DNA of 64,000 bases. Source: Streptomyces sp. Q6 (GTDB lineage: Bacteria > Actinomycetota > Actinomycetes > Streptomycetales > Streptomycetaceae). Each line of letters starts with the position of its first letter. The first letter of the stretch is position 1. The stretch is taken from positions 7,936,001 through 8,000,000 of the forward strand of contig NZ_CP146022.1 in NCBI RefSeq assembly GCF_036967205.1, given 5' to 3'. Positions 7,414 through 14,731 of this stretch are shown one piece after another. A model generated the notes under the pieces. The model ran no database searches and was not told where the DNA came from. It worked only from the letters and a program-made list of their open reading frames with translations. A program made the translations under genes and the position numbers.

Positions 7414-7959
7414 TCAGCCGGGCACGTGCAGCGCCGGAACGCGCGGACGCGGTCCGCCAAGGCTCGGAGTCCGGCCGAGGACGTCGAACTCGTCCTGCCG
7501 CGGCGGCGGACCGGGAGCGGGTTCCGGCACCGTGACCACGGGGCAGGGCGCTCGGCGCACGCACTCCCGGGCCACCGCGCCGCGTGCGGGGAGCGCGGGA
7601 TCGTCCCGCAGCCGGTGTCCGAGGACCAGCAACAGCGCCTCGTCGACGCGGTCGATGAGGACGGGCACGGCAGGGCCCTCGGTGAGGAAGGCCCTGAGCC
7701 GCGCACCCGGTTCGGCGGCGACGACACGGGAGACGGTGGTGCCGAGCAGGCGGTCGGCCTGCTCCCGGTCGTCGGCGGCGGTGGGGCTGTCCGCGACCGG
7801 GGCGTAGGGTGCGCGCAGCGCCTCGCTCGGCTGCCAGGCGTGGACCGCGACGACGTCGGTGCGGAACAGCCGTGCCTGTCGGATCGACCAGCGCAGCGCG
7901 GCGAGCGCGCCCGGCGAACCGTCGACGCCCACGATCAGCGGGCCGTTGCCACGAGTCAT
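7414..7959 (-). CDS. Universal stress protein, single domain
   Basis: 181 residues with one USP domain. It begins LIVGVDGSPGALAALRWSI (first strand and helix, with the nucleotide-facing Asp13) and ends with the core strand CPVVTVPEP near residue 147, followed by a poorly conserved tail. The ATP-binding GxxG-x9-G(S/T) motif of ATP-binding members is not intact in the LGHRLRDDPALPARGAVAR segment, so it may not bind ATP. USPs are cytoplasmic and accumulate in stasis, hypoxia or dormancy. It is one of three USP loci in this island. Confidence 0.88.
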   Translation of the reverse strand: MTRGNGPLIVGVDGSPGALAALRWSIRQARLFRTDVVAVHAWQPSEALRAPYAPVADSPTAADDREQADRLLGTTVSRVVAAEPGARLRAFLTEGPAVPVLIDRVDEALLLVLGHRLRDDPALPARGAVARECVRRAPCPVVTVPEPAPGPPPRQDEFDVLGRTPSLGGPRPRVPALHVPG

Positions 7960-8050
7960 CGCCTCTGTCTCCCTTCTTCCTGTTCCTTCTGCTCTTCCTG
8001 TTCTTCCTGTGAGCGGTGCGGTTTTCAGGTGCGGGGTGCGGACGGGCTGT

Positions 8051-8386
8051 TCAGGCGACGCGGCGAAGCTGCTGGGACTTCTCCATGGACGCCGCCTCGT
8101 CGGTCAGCTTGCGGGCGAGCCCGGCGAAGAAGTGCAGCAGTTCGCGCCAGAAGTAGCCGGCGCCTGCGATGAGGAGGCCGGTCACCGTGATGCCGATCGT
8201 GTCGTTGCGGACGGGCAGCCCCCAGATCTCGAAGAGGTCGAAGTCCACCAGCCACGCCGCTCCGACACCCAGGCCGACCAGGACGAACGCCCAGAACTCC
8301 GGGGCGCGGGAGAGGAATCGGTGGCCGATCTGCGCCACGGCCAGGACGGCGAGACCGAGAAGTGCGAGGAGTGCGAACGCGTACAT
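8051..8386 (-). CDS. Small membrane protein, unknown function
   Basis: 111 residues with three hydrophobic segments: MYAFALLALLGLAVLAVAQI, then FWAFVLVGLGVGAAWLVDFD, then ITVTGLLIAGAGYFWRELLH. The tail is charged. The start at 8386 is supported by AAGGAAGG 8 nt upstream; a longer frame to 8443 has no such site. I do not recognise a family. Its place among stress proteins and the GGACC-N4-AGCCC type dyad 85 nt upstream suggest shared control with them. Confidence 0.7.
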   Translation of the reverse strand: MYAFALLALLGLAVLAVAQIGHRFLSRAPEFWAFVLVGLGVGAAWLVDFDLFEIWGLPVRNDTIGITVTGLLIAGAGYFWRELLHFFAGLARKLTDEAASMEKSQQLRRVA

Positions 8387-8470
8387 GGTGTGCCTTCCTT
8401 TCCCTGATGTGCGCCGACAGGTCAGGCCTCTTCCTGCCTCCACCGTCCCCCCTCCGCGGTGCCCGGGGCA

Positions 8471-8485
8471 GGGACCGGTCAGCCC
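8471..8485. promoter_or_regulatory. Copy of the island's GGNCC-N4-GGCCC-type dyad
   Basis: GGGACCGGTCAGCCC lies 85 nt upstream of the small membrane protein gene start and downstream of the two-domain USP gene. It deviates from the right half-site by one base (AGCCC for GGCCC). It is grouped with the copies at 9581, 10589, 13851, 19879 and 20424. Confidence 0.4.
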
Positions 8486-8533
8486 TTTCGAGGGCCGGGA
8501 GGCCTGGGCCCAGGGGCGCAGGCCTGCGTGCCC

Positions 8534-9424
8534 TCAGCCGTGCGGCGCGACGGCGACGGGGCAGGCGACATGGTGGATCACCGCGTGGGTGACCGGACCG
8601 GTGCGTGGCCCCATCCCCGCGTGGCGCGGGCCGCGCCCCACGACCAGCAGACCGGCGCCCTCGGAGACGTGGACGATCTCGTGCGCCGTCCGGGCCCGGA
8701 TCACGGAGCTTCGTACAGGGACCGTCGGGTACTTCTCGCGCCATGGGCTCAGCCGGTCCGCCATCGCCGTCTCGGCCGCCTGCCGGGACGCGGCACGGAC
8801 TCCCGGTACCGCGGTGTGGGCCGTGCTGTACGGCAGGTGCCAGACGTGCACGGCGTGCAGCGTCGCGGCGCGCAGGGCGGCTTCCGCGAACGCGAACGCC
8901 AGCAGCTCGTCGTAGGACTTCTCCGGCTCCAGGGCCGCCACGACGTCGCGGAAGGGCGTGCGTTCGCAGGAGGCACCGCTGTCGTGCGGGCGGTGCTCGT
9001 CCGGTGCGGTGAAGCCGGCCCGGACGAGGACGACGGGCAGCGGGGCATGGGACACGACCGACAGCGCGACGGACCCGGAGAACAGACTGCCGACACCGCT
9101 GAGCCCCTCGTTCCCGAGGACCAGCAGCTCCGCATCCTCGGCCGCGGTCAGCAGGGCCTGACGCGGTGGGTGCCGTACCTGTTCCGCGCTGACGTACACC
9201 TGCGGATAGCGCTCGCTGATCCGCTCCAGAGCACCGCGCAGCACCCGGCGGGCCCAGTACTGGGGGACGGTGAGATCGGGCGGCATGGCCTCGCCGGGCG
9301 AACCCTGCCAGGCGTGGACGAGCCGCAGCGGCAGACCGCGCCGCAGAGCCGCCCGCGCTCCCCACTCGGCGGCGGCGAGACTTTGACGTGACCCGTCGAG
9401 ACCGACAACGATCGGCTTGAGCAT
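8534..9424 (-). CDS. Universal stress protein, two domains
   Basis: 296 residues forming two tandem USP domains (about 1-145 and 160-296). Domain 1 starts MLKPIVVGLDGSRQSLAAAE and carries the ATP-site-like segment LVLGNEGLSGVGSLFSGSVA. Domain 2 ends LLVVGRGPRHAGMG, a conserved His pair and the strand CPVAVAPHG. The frame is open to 9964, but the ATG at 9424 starts exactly at the conserved first strand. Tandem USPs of this length are typical of actinobacterial stress/hypoxia islands. Confidence 0.88.
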   Translation of the reverse strand: MLKPIVVGLDGSRQSLAAAEWGARAALRRGLPLRLVHAWQGSPGEAMPPDLTVPQYWARRVLRGALERISERYPQVYVSAEQVRHPPRQALLTAAEDAELLVLGNEGLSGVGSLFSGSVALSVVSHAPLPVVLVRAGFTAPDEHRPHDSGASCERTPFRDVVAALEPEKSYDELLAFAFAEAALRAATLHAVHVWHLPYSTAHTAVPGVRAASRQAAETAMADRLSPWREKYPTVPVRSSVIRARTAHEIVHVSEGAGLLVVGRGPRHAGMGPRTGPVTHAVIHHVACPVAVAPHG

Positions 9425-9580
9425 GACCTTCGCCTCCCCGGTGGTGCTGTCACCGCGTTCGGCCGGTCCGACGCCTTCGCGTGCGGCGCCCTGCGGACCG
9501 ATTCCTCGTGCGGAGGGGCTCCTGCTCCCACGGTGGCGCCGCAACGCCGTTCGCGGACAGGGGACGTGGGGCCTGTGTCC

Positions 9581-9595
9581 GGACCGGGTGGCCCC
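9581..9595. promoter_or_regulatory. Copy of the island's GGNCC-N4-GGCCC dyad
   Basis: GGACCGGGTGGCCCC lies between the flavodoxin gene end and the two-domain USP start (about 160 nt upstream of the latter). It matches the recurrent dyad of this island. Confidence 0.45.
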
Positions 9596-9633
9596 TGGCG
9601 TAGGCGTCAGGGACGCGCGTGGGCGGGTGGCGC

Positions 9634-10140
9634 TCAGCCGGCGAGCGTCTGGGCGATCGTGTCCGCCCACGCGTCGACCTCGTCCCAGTCGCGGTGGTCG
9701 CCGTAACGGCACCCCAGGAGGCGGAAGAGGATCCGTCCCCGCCGGTCGAGATGGTCCCGGCGGATCACGCCGGAGAAACGGTGGTAGCCACGCGGTTCGA
9801 CGGCGTCCACGAGGCGGGCCAGCCGCGGCGGTTCGCGGCGCGTGGCCAGGCGGCGCAGGGGCCGGGGGAGGGCCGCGGCCATCCCGACGCTGAACATCCA
9901 CACCGGGGTGGCGAAGAGCTGGGCCCGACGCTCCCGCACGTAGCCGGCGGCTTCCGGCAGCCACGCGCCGTCGTGCACGGCGCTGCCGAGCACGACGGCG
10001 CGCGGCGGCGTGACATCCGGAGCGGCACCGAGCGGCGTCACCGTCACGTCGAACCCGCGGCGCGTGAGCCGCTCCGCGATCCGCTCGGCGAGCGACCGGG
10101 TGGAGCCGTGGACACTCGCGTACGCGATCAGAACGGTCAT
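9634..10140 (-). CDS. Flavodoxin-domain protein (HemG-like)
   Basis: 168 residues starting MTVLIAYASVHGSTRSLAER, which contains the phosphate-binding loop of flavodoxins (S-x-HGST). The central part, PPRAVVLGSAVHDGAWLPEA, and the end, GCRYGDHRDWDEVDAWAD, match the protoporphyrinogen-oxidase-like flavodoxin family found near USPs. It likely binds FMN in the cytoplasm and transfers electrons. Its ATG overlaps the stop of the DUF1876 gene (ATGA), so the two are coupled. Confidence 0.85.
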   Translation of the reverse strand: MTVLIAYASVHGSTRSLAERIAERLTRRGFDVTVTPLGAAPDVTPPRAVVLGSAVHDGAWLPEAAGYVRERRAQLFATPVWMFSVGMAAALPRPLRRLATRREPPRLARLVDAVEPRGYHRFSGVIRRDHLDRRGRILFRLLGCRYGDHRDWDEVDAWADTIAQTLAG

Positions 10141-10430
10141 GGCCACCGCCGGCCAGTGCCTGTGCGGGGCGTCGGCCCGATGGGGCCCGTCAGCTCCACG
10201 ACGTCGTCCACGGCCACGTCGTGCACGCGCAGGGCCAGGTCCTCCAGGGCCCGTGCGACGGCGAACTCGTCGCCGATCTCCGGTACCGGCCGGTCGATCG
10301 GGTGACGGCGCGACACCCCGCGGCCGACGACCGTCTTGGACGAGCCCGGCGCGGTCAACTCGGCGCGGGCGCACGTCTCGTCGCCCTCCTCGATGAGGTG
10401 GATCCGAACGGCCCACTCCTTGGCGGTCAT
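10137..10430 (-). CDS. DUF1876 (dsRBD-like) protein
   Basis: 97 residues, beginning MTAKEWAVRIHLIEEGDETC and containing the family core ELTAPGSSKTVVGRGVSRRH and PEIGDEFAVARALEDLA. DUF1876 proteins are small, of unknown activity, and commonly sit in actinobacterial stress islands. An in-frame ATG lies at 10457, but the Shine-Dalgarno AGGTGA 5-6 nt before 10430 selects the shorter form. It is coupled to the flavodoxin gene. The upstream dyad at 10589 may drive both directions. Confidence 0.82.
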   Translation of the reverse strand: MTAKEWAVRIHLIEEGDETCARAELTAPGSSKTVVGRGVSRRHPIDRPVPEIGDEFAVARALEDLALRVHDVAVDDVVELTGPIGPTPRTGTGRRWP

Positions 10431-10588
10431 CGCGATCACCTGCCCTTGACCGGACATTCTCGTGTCTAAGAGCCCGGCGGCGCGGGCCCAATCCAGGAAC
10501 GAGGAGCCCGCACGTTCATCCGTGCGCCCGACACGTCCAGTCAACTCCCCTGCCCTGGAGGAAGCATGGGCCGCCGGGGACCGACCGG

Positions 10589-10602
10589 GGGACTTTCGGC
10601 CC
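10589..10602. promoter_or_regulatory. DosR-box-like dyad GGGACTTTCGGCCC
   Basis: This 14-mer sits between the divergent DUF1876/flavodoxin pair and the broken ligase/acyltransferase gene, 63 nt before the latter's ATG. Its layout (GGGACT-WW-xGNCCC) is close to the dormancy-regulator DosR/DevR box known from mycobacteria. It is the best copy in the island. No dosR-like gene is present in the window. Confidence 0.5.
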
Positions 10603-10664
10603 ATGCGGGACGCAGCGCGCGGGCGGATGGTCGAGGGAGGAGCCGTGCGAACAGGGAGGCCGTC

Positions 10665-11767
10665 ATGCCCTGGCAGACCCTTCGTAAGAGCGCCTCGCCC
10701 CGGGTGGCGCCGAACCTGGCCGACTACGACCGGGAACGCCGCTGGTTCACGTGGTCCAACGCCCGTGGCCAACTCCTCGGGCTGCACGGCGGGCACGGCC
10801 TCAACATCGCGTACGAGGCGGTCGACCGGCATGTCGACGCGGGCCACGGGGCGGATGTGGCGCTGCGCTGCGTCGCCCGTGACGACAGCCTCACGACGGT
10901 CACCTACGCCGAACTCGCCCTGCGCACGGCCCGGTTCGCCAACGTTCCGCGCTCCCTGGGCATCGGCAGGGGTGACCGCGTCGGCACGCTGCTCGGGCGG
11001 GGCCCCGAGCTGTACACCGTGGTCCTGGGCACGCTGAAGAACACGAGCGTGCTCTGCCCGCTGTTCTCCGCGTTCGGCCCCGAACCGGTACGCCGGCGGC
11101 CGGCGCTCGGCGACTTCCGGGTCCTGGTCACCGCCGCCGCCCTCTACCGGCGCAAGGTCACCGGCATCAGGGACGCGCTGCCCGGTCTGGAACACGTACT
11201 GATCGTGGGGGAGGGGGCCGCGGACCTGCCCGGTACCCGCTCGTACGAGGAGCTGACGGCCGCCGCCTCCCTCGAGTTCACGATCCCGCCGACCTCCGCC
11301 GACGACATGGCCCTGCTGCACTTCACCAGCGGCACGACCGCCGCGCTCGGCGTCGCTGTGTCCCTCCGGGGAGGTGGGCTGCTCACCCCCGCCCTGCACG
11401 ACGCGGACACCCTGGAACTCCCCGCTCTCATGCGCCGGTTGAAGGACCTCGCCGTGCGAGCCCGCGCCGGAAGGCTGCGCGGCAGCGAACTGACCGGCGC
11501 CACCCTCACCTCGGCGAACAGGGTGTCGAGACGGTGTACGGCGTCATCCACCCGCCCCAGGTGGCCCTCGTCGGATTCGGCACCGTGACGGATCGCCCCT
11601 GCGCGGTCGACGGCCTGCTCGGTGTGCACCCGACGGTGACGGCCACGCTCAGCGCCGACCACCGGGCGTCCGACGGCGCTGTCGGCGCACGGTACCTGGC
11701 CACCCTGAACCGCCTGCTGCACCACTCGGAGGAGCAGCGAGAGGAAGCGAGAGGGAGGAGGGCGTGA
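10665..11767 (+). pseudogene. Fused remnants: AMP-forming acyl-CoA ligase N-part and E2 acyltransferase C-part, frameshifted
   Basis: From ATG 10665 (GGGAGG 5 nt upstream) the product is the N-terminal half of an acetyl-CoA-synthetase-like ligase, up to the phosphate loop LLHFTSGTT (about 11330). There the sequence switches within a few codons to the catalytic domain of a 2-oxoacid-dehydrogenase E2, [20 protein letters not shown]. Near 11510 the frame breaks inside what should be the conserved TNLGEQG segment: the next frame reads [20 protein letters not shown] and continues to the active-site motif DHRASDG and a stop at 11765-11767. The pattern fits a large internal deletion fusing two neighbouring genes plus a deletion of about 10 nt. 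Neither enzyme can be functional as a whole. The stop overlaps the OsmC start. Confidence 0.75.
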
Positions 11768-12234
11768 TGTCTGCCGTGGAGCAGGGAACGAACGAGAGCG
11801 GCACACCGCCCGTGGCGACGACCCGGCCCACTGGCGTGGAGGTGGTGTTCACGTCCGGTGAGGCGTACACGATCTCCGTGCGCGAGCACCGGCTCACCAC
11901 CGATCAGCCGCTCGGATCCGGAGGCCGGGACGAAGGCCCCACCCCGGTCGAGCTCTTCGTCGCGTCGCTCGCGGGCTGCGTGGCGTATTACGCGGGGCGT
12001 TTCCTGGAACGGCACCACCTGGCGCGCGAAGGGCTTCTGGTGCGGGCGGAGTTCGACATGGCGGACGACCGCCCGGCGCGGGTCGCGGCCATCCGGGTGC
12101 GCGTCAATGTCCCCGGCGGCCTGAGCGAGGTGCGGCGGGCGGCCCTGCACGCCGTGGTGCGGCACTGCACCGTGCACAACTCGCTGCGACAGCCGCCCGA
12201 GGTCCGGGTGGACGTCGTGGACGTCGGCGACTGA
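11767..12234 (+). CDS. OsmC family protein
   Basis: 155 residues. The OsmC/Ohr fold is recognised from PTPVELFVASLAGCVAYYAG, which carries the reactive N-side cysteine, and from AVVRHCTVHNSLRQPPEVRV, which carries the second cysteine. OsmC proteins reduce organic hydroperoxides in the cytoplasm. GGAGG lies about 8 nt before the ATG; a GTG three bases earlier is an alternative start. The stop of the preceding broken gene overlaps the ATG (TGATG), so this gene is coupled to a pseudogene and may rely on its promoter. Confidence 0.88.
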   Translation: MSAVEQGTNESGTPPVATTRPTGVEVVFTSGEAYTISVREHRLTTDQPLGSGGRDEGPTPVELFVASLAGCVAYYAGRFLERHHLAREGLLVRAEFDMADDRPARVAAIRVRVNVPGGLSEVRRAALHAVVRHCTVHNSLRQPPEVRVDVVDVGD

Positions 12235-12302
12235 CCCCCCCCGCGACTCTCGGGCGCCCTCGGGAGTCTCGGTGTTCGGGGATCCGACGAGGTGGTACGC
12301 CT

Positions 12303-12338
12303 GGCTGCGCCCCGGGACACCCGTCCCGGGGCGCAGCC
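12303..12338. terminator. Strong bidirectional terminator hairpin
   Basis: A perfect 15-bp stem: GGCTGCGCCCCGGGA (12303-12317) pairs with TCCCGGGGCGCAGCC (12324-12338), with a 6-nt loop. It lies between the convergent OsmC and phosphoribosyltransferase-hydrolase genes, 69 and 24 nt from their stops, so it can end both transcripts. Confidence 0.8.
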
Positions 12339-12361
12339 CGCGCGCACGATCGGTGTCGCGG

Positions 12362-13714
12362 TCATGCCGACCGGGCCGACAGGAGCGGCCGGACCTCGGC
12401 GAGCGCCGGGGCGGTGGCGAGGTGGCCGGTGAACCAGTCACGGGCCAGTTCGGCCGCCGCGGCCAGCGCCCCGGGCTCCGTGAACAGGTGGGTGGCGGCC
12501 GGGATCACGGCCAGCCCGCAATCACCCGTCAGCCAATCCGCCGCGAGGCGGTTGACGCTGAGCATCCCGGGATCCTGGCCCCCCACGATCAACAGGACAG
12601 GCGCGCGGACCTGGGCCAGTGCCGTACGACTCGCCAGATCGGTGCGGCCGCTGCGTGCCACGACGGCGAGGATGTCGCTGTCCGACACTGCGGCTGCCTC
12701 CAGGGCGGCCGCCGCGCCCGTCTCCGCACCGAAGTAGGCGACGGGCAGGGTGACGTGATGACGTAGCCAGAGCGTGGCGGCGTGCAGCCGGTGGGCGAGG
12801 AGGCGGATGTCGAAGACCGCGCCGCGCTCCTGGTCCTCCTCCTCGGTGAGCAGGTCGAGCAACAGGGTGCCGAGACCGGCCCGGTTGAGGGTGGCGGCGG
12901 TGTACCGGTTGCGGGGGCTGTTCCTGCCGCTGCTGCCGGCCAGCGCGAACACCACCACCGCCTGCGCGGTGTCCGGCACCGCGAGCTGCGCCGCGAGCCG
13001 TACGCCCGCGACGGAGACCGGCAGCTCCCTGCTCGGGCGCGCGGGATCGGGCTGGACGGTCAGCCGCGGCGCGGGCGCCAGGCGCGTGGCCTGCTCGAGC
13101 AGCCGCCGCACGTCGTCGTCGGAGACCTGGCTGAAGTCGTCGTACCAGGCGCCGATCGAACCGAGATGCTGCACGGACTGGAGACAGAAGAGATCGTCGG
13201 TGATCCGGCGCAGCCGCTCGACGACGGACATCGGAGCGACGGGAACGGCGAGGACGACCTCGCCCGCACCACGCCGGCGGGCGGCGAGACAGGCGGCCTG
13301 CGCGGTGGCGCCGGTGGCGCACCCGTCGTCCACGATCACGGCCGTGTGCCCGGTCACCGGCACCGGGGCCCGGATCGCGCGGTGGTGCAGCACCTGCTCG
13401 TCGAGTGCGGCCCGTTCGGCGTCCTCGACGGACGCGCGCACCGTCTGCGTCAGGCCCGTACGAAGGATGACGTCGTCGTTGAGCACCCGGACCCCGTCCT
13501 CGCCGATGGCACCGAACGCCAGCTCCGGCTGCCACGGCACGCCCAGTTTGCGGACGGCGAGCACGTCCAGCGGCGCGCCCAGCTCCTGGGCCACTTCGAA
13601 GGCGAGCGGTACTCCGCCGCGTGTCAGCCCCAACACGATCGCATGCCGCCCGCGAAGGAAGTCCAGATGCCAGGCCAGCCGTCGCCCGGCTGCCCTACGG
13701 TCGTCGAAACGCAT
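12362..13714 (-). CDS. Phosphoribosyltransferase-alpha/beta hydrolase fusion
   Basis: 450 residues in two parts. Residues 1-215 are a type I phosphoribosyltransferase fold with the PRPP-binding motif VIVDDGCATGATAQAA and the N-terminal segment VLGLTRGGVPLAFEVAQELG. Residues about 220-450 resemble a dienelactone-hydrolase-like alpha/beta hydrolase: VVFALAGSSGRNSPRNRY, a central AYFGAETGAAAALEAAA elbow and a late LLIVGGQDPGM. In the elbow GAETG the usual nucleophile (Ser/Cys) position is Glu or Thr, so catalysis by the second domain is doubtful. Start 13714 was chosen because MRFDDRRAAGRRLAW is the conserved N-terminus and GGAAGGA precedes it. Such fusions recur in actinobacterial stress islands; their substrate is unknown. 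Confidence 0.82.
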   Translation of the reverse strand: MRFDDRRAAGRRLAWHLDFLRGRHAIVLGLTRGGVPLAFEVAQELGAPLDVLAVRKLGVPWQPELAFGAIGEDGVRVLNDDVILRTGLTQTVRASVEDAERAALDEQVLHHRAIRAPVPVTGHTAVIVDDGCATGATAQAACLAARRRGAGEVVLAVPVAPMSVVERLRRITDDLFCLQSVQHLGSIGAWYDDFSQVSDDDVRRLLEQATRLAPAPRLTVQPDPARPSRELPVSVAGVRLAAQLAVPDTAQAVVVFALAGSSGRNSPRNRYTAATLNRAGLGTLLLDLLTEEEDQERGAVFDIRLLAHRLHAATLWLRHHVTLPVAYFGAETGAAAALEAAAVSDSDILAVVARSGRTDLASRTALAQVRAPVLLIVGGQDPGMLSVNRLAADWLTGDCGLAVIPAATHLFTEPGALAAAAELARDWFTGHLATAPALAEVRPLLSARSA

Positions 13715-13850
13715 GGCGCGCCGTCCTTCCACCCGTCCCACCGAGGGGCCGTCCGACGGTCAACCGACCTGCCGCGGCGGGGAGTTGTTGCCCTTCCTCC
13801 CATTGCAGCGCGCGCCGCCGCCCGCGGCAGGAGGCAGTCGGTCCCCGCCC

Positions 13851-13866
13851 GGGACCAATCGGCCCC
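13851..13866. promoter_or_regulatory. Copy of the island's GGNCC-N4-GGCCC dyad
   Basis: GGGACCAATCGGCCCC lies in the 261-bp gap between the minus-strand phosphoribosyltransferase fusion (start 13714) and the plus-strand membrane protein gene (start 13976), about 110-140 nt from each. It could serve either promoter. Confidence 0.45.
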
Positions 13867-13975
13867 GAGCCGGGCCCCTCGCCCCATTCTTCGCAGGTCA
13901 CGAGAGCGAAAGGCTGGAGGAGAGAGCAGAGCGGACCGGAGCGGAGCCGGGGCTGTGTGGGGCGGGAGGGCCGAC

Positions 13976-14731
13976 ATGTCACTGCGTACGAAGGGGCGGC
14001 CCGGCAGGCGCCCTCACCTGAGCCACTTCAGCCCGGGCCACCGGGAAGACCGGGATCGGCGAGCGCGACAGGAGTCCCGCACCCTGCGCCTGGTGCTGCC
14101 CCGTGCTCCGCACCTCACCACCCCGTCCAGCGCCCCCGGTTCCGGGCCCGCCCCCGACCCCGTCTTCGTCGACGCGACCGGCCGACGCGGGCGAGCCGTA
14201 CGCCGCCTCGTCTACGGCGCCGCGGCCCTGTGTGTCGCGTACACGACCGTGCTGGTCCTCAGCTTCATCGGGGCGACGCCGTTCGCCCCGCGTTCCGTGC
14301 TCCCGATCCCCGGTGTGCCCTCCAGCGAGCCGGGGACCGTGCAACGGGTACCGCCGGACAGGCCCGCGAGTCCGGCGACACCGGCCGCGACGCCTACGGA
14401 CATACCCGCCCCGCAGCCACCCCTGCCACCACCGTCGGAGTCGGGCACCGCCTCGACCGGCGGCGCCCCGCCCCCGCCCGCTACGACGACGATCCCGCCA
14501 TCGGGGTCGACACCTCCGACTCCCACGGCCACTCCCACCAGACCGCAGCCGTCGACGCCGTCCGGCACGCGTACGAGCCCCGGTGGTTCGGGCAGCGGGC
14601 CGACCGGCAGCACGAGCCCGTCGGCCTCCACCGGCACTCCCGGAGACATGGCGACGCCCGACACGACCGCGCCCGACGCGCCCACCGCGTCGCCGCTCGC
14701 GGCGACGACACCGACCGGGAACACCCGATGA
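13976..14731 (+). CDS. Single-pass membrane protein with Pro/Thr/Ser-rich outer domain
   Basis: 251 residues. A basic N-terminal 75 residues is followed by one hydrophobic helix, VYGAAALCVAYTTVLVLSFI (about 82-101), and then a long low-complexity tail of Pro, Thr, Ser and Gly that would lie outside the cell. No enzymatic motif was seen. GGGAGGG precedes the ATG. The stop overlaps the ATG of the next gene (ATGA), so it is made together with the three-domain glycan protein. Related two-gene loci in Streptomyces (matAB) make an extracellular glycan. This protein may be a membrane partner or spacer, but no homology to MatA is claimed. Confidence 0.75.
   Translation: MSLRTKGRPGRRPHLSHFSPGHREDRDRRARQESRTLRLVLPRAPHLTTPSSAPGSGPAPDPVFVDATGRRGRAVRRLVYGAAALCVAYTTVLVLSFIGATPFAPRSVLPIPGVPSSEPGTVQRVPPDRPASPATPAATPTDIPAPQPPLPPPSESGTASTGGAPPPPATTTIPPSGSTPPTPTATPTRPQPSTPSGTRTSPGGSGSGPTGSTSPSASTGTPGDMATPDTTAPDAPTASPLAATTPTGNTR

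Noticed and set aside
8534-9964. N-terminal extension of the two-domain USP
   Set aside because: The extension is Arg/Pro-rich and overlaps the flavodoxin gene. The USP fold starts at 9424.
10137-11399. Longer start for the DUF1876 gene
   Set aside because: The upstream part of the frame is antisense to the ligase remnant. A Shine-Dalgarno at the right distance selects 10430.
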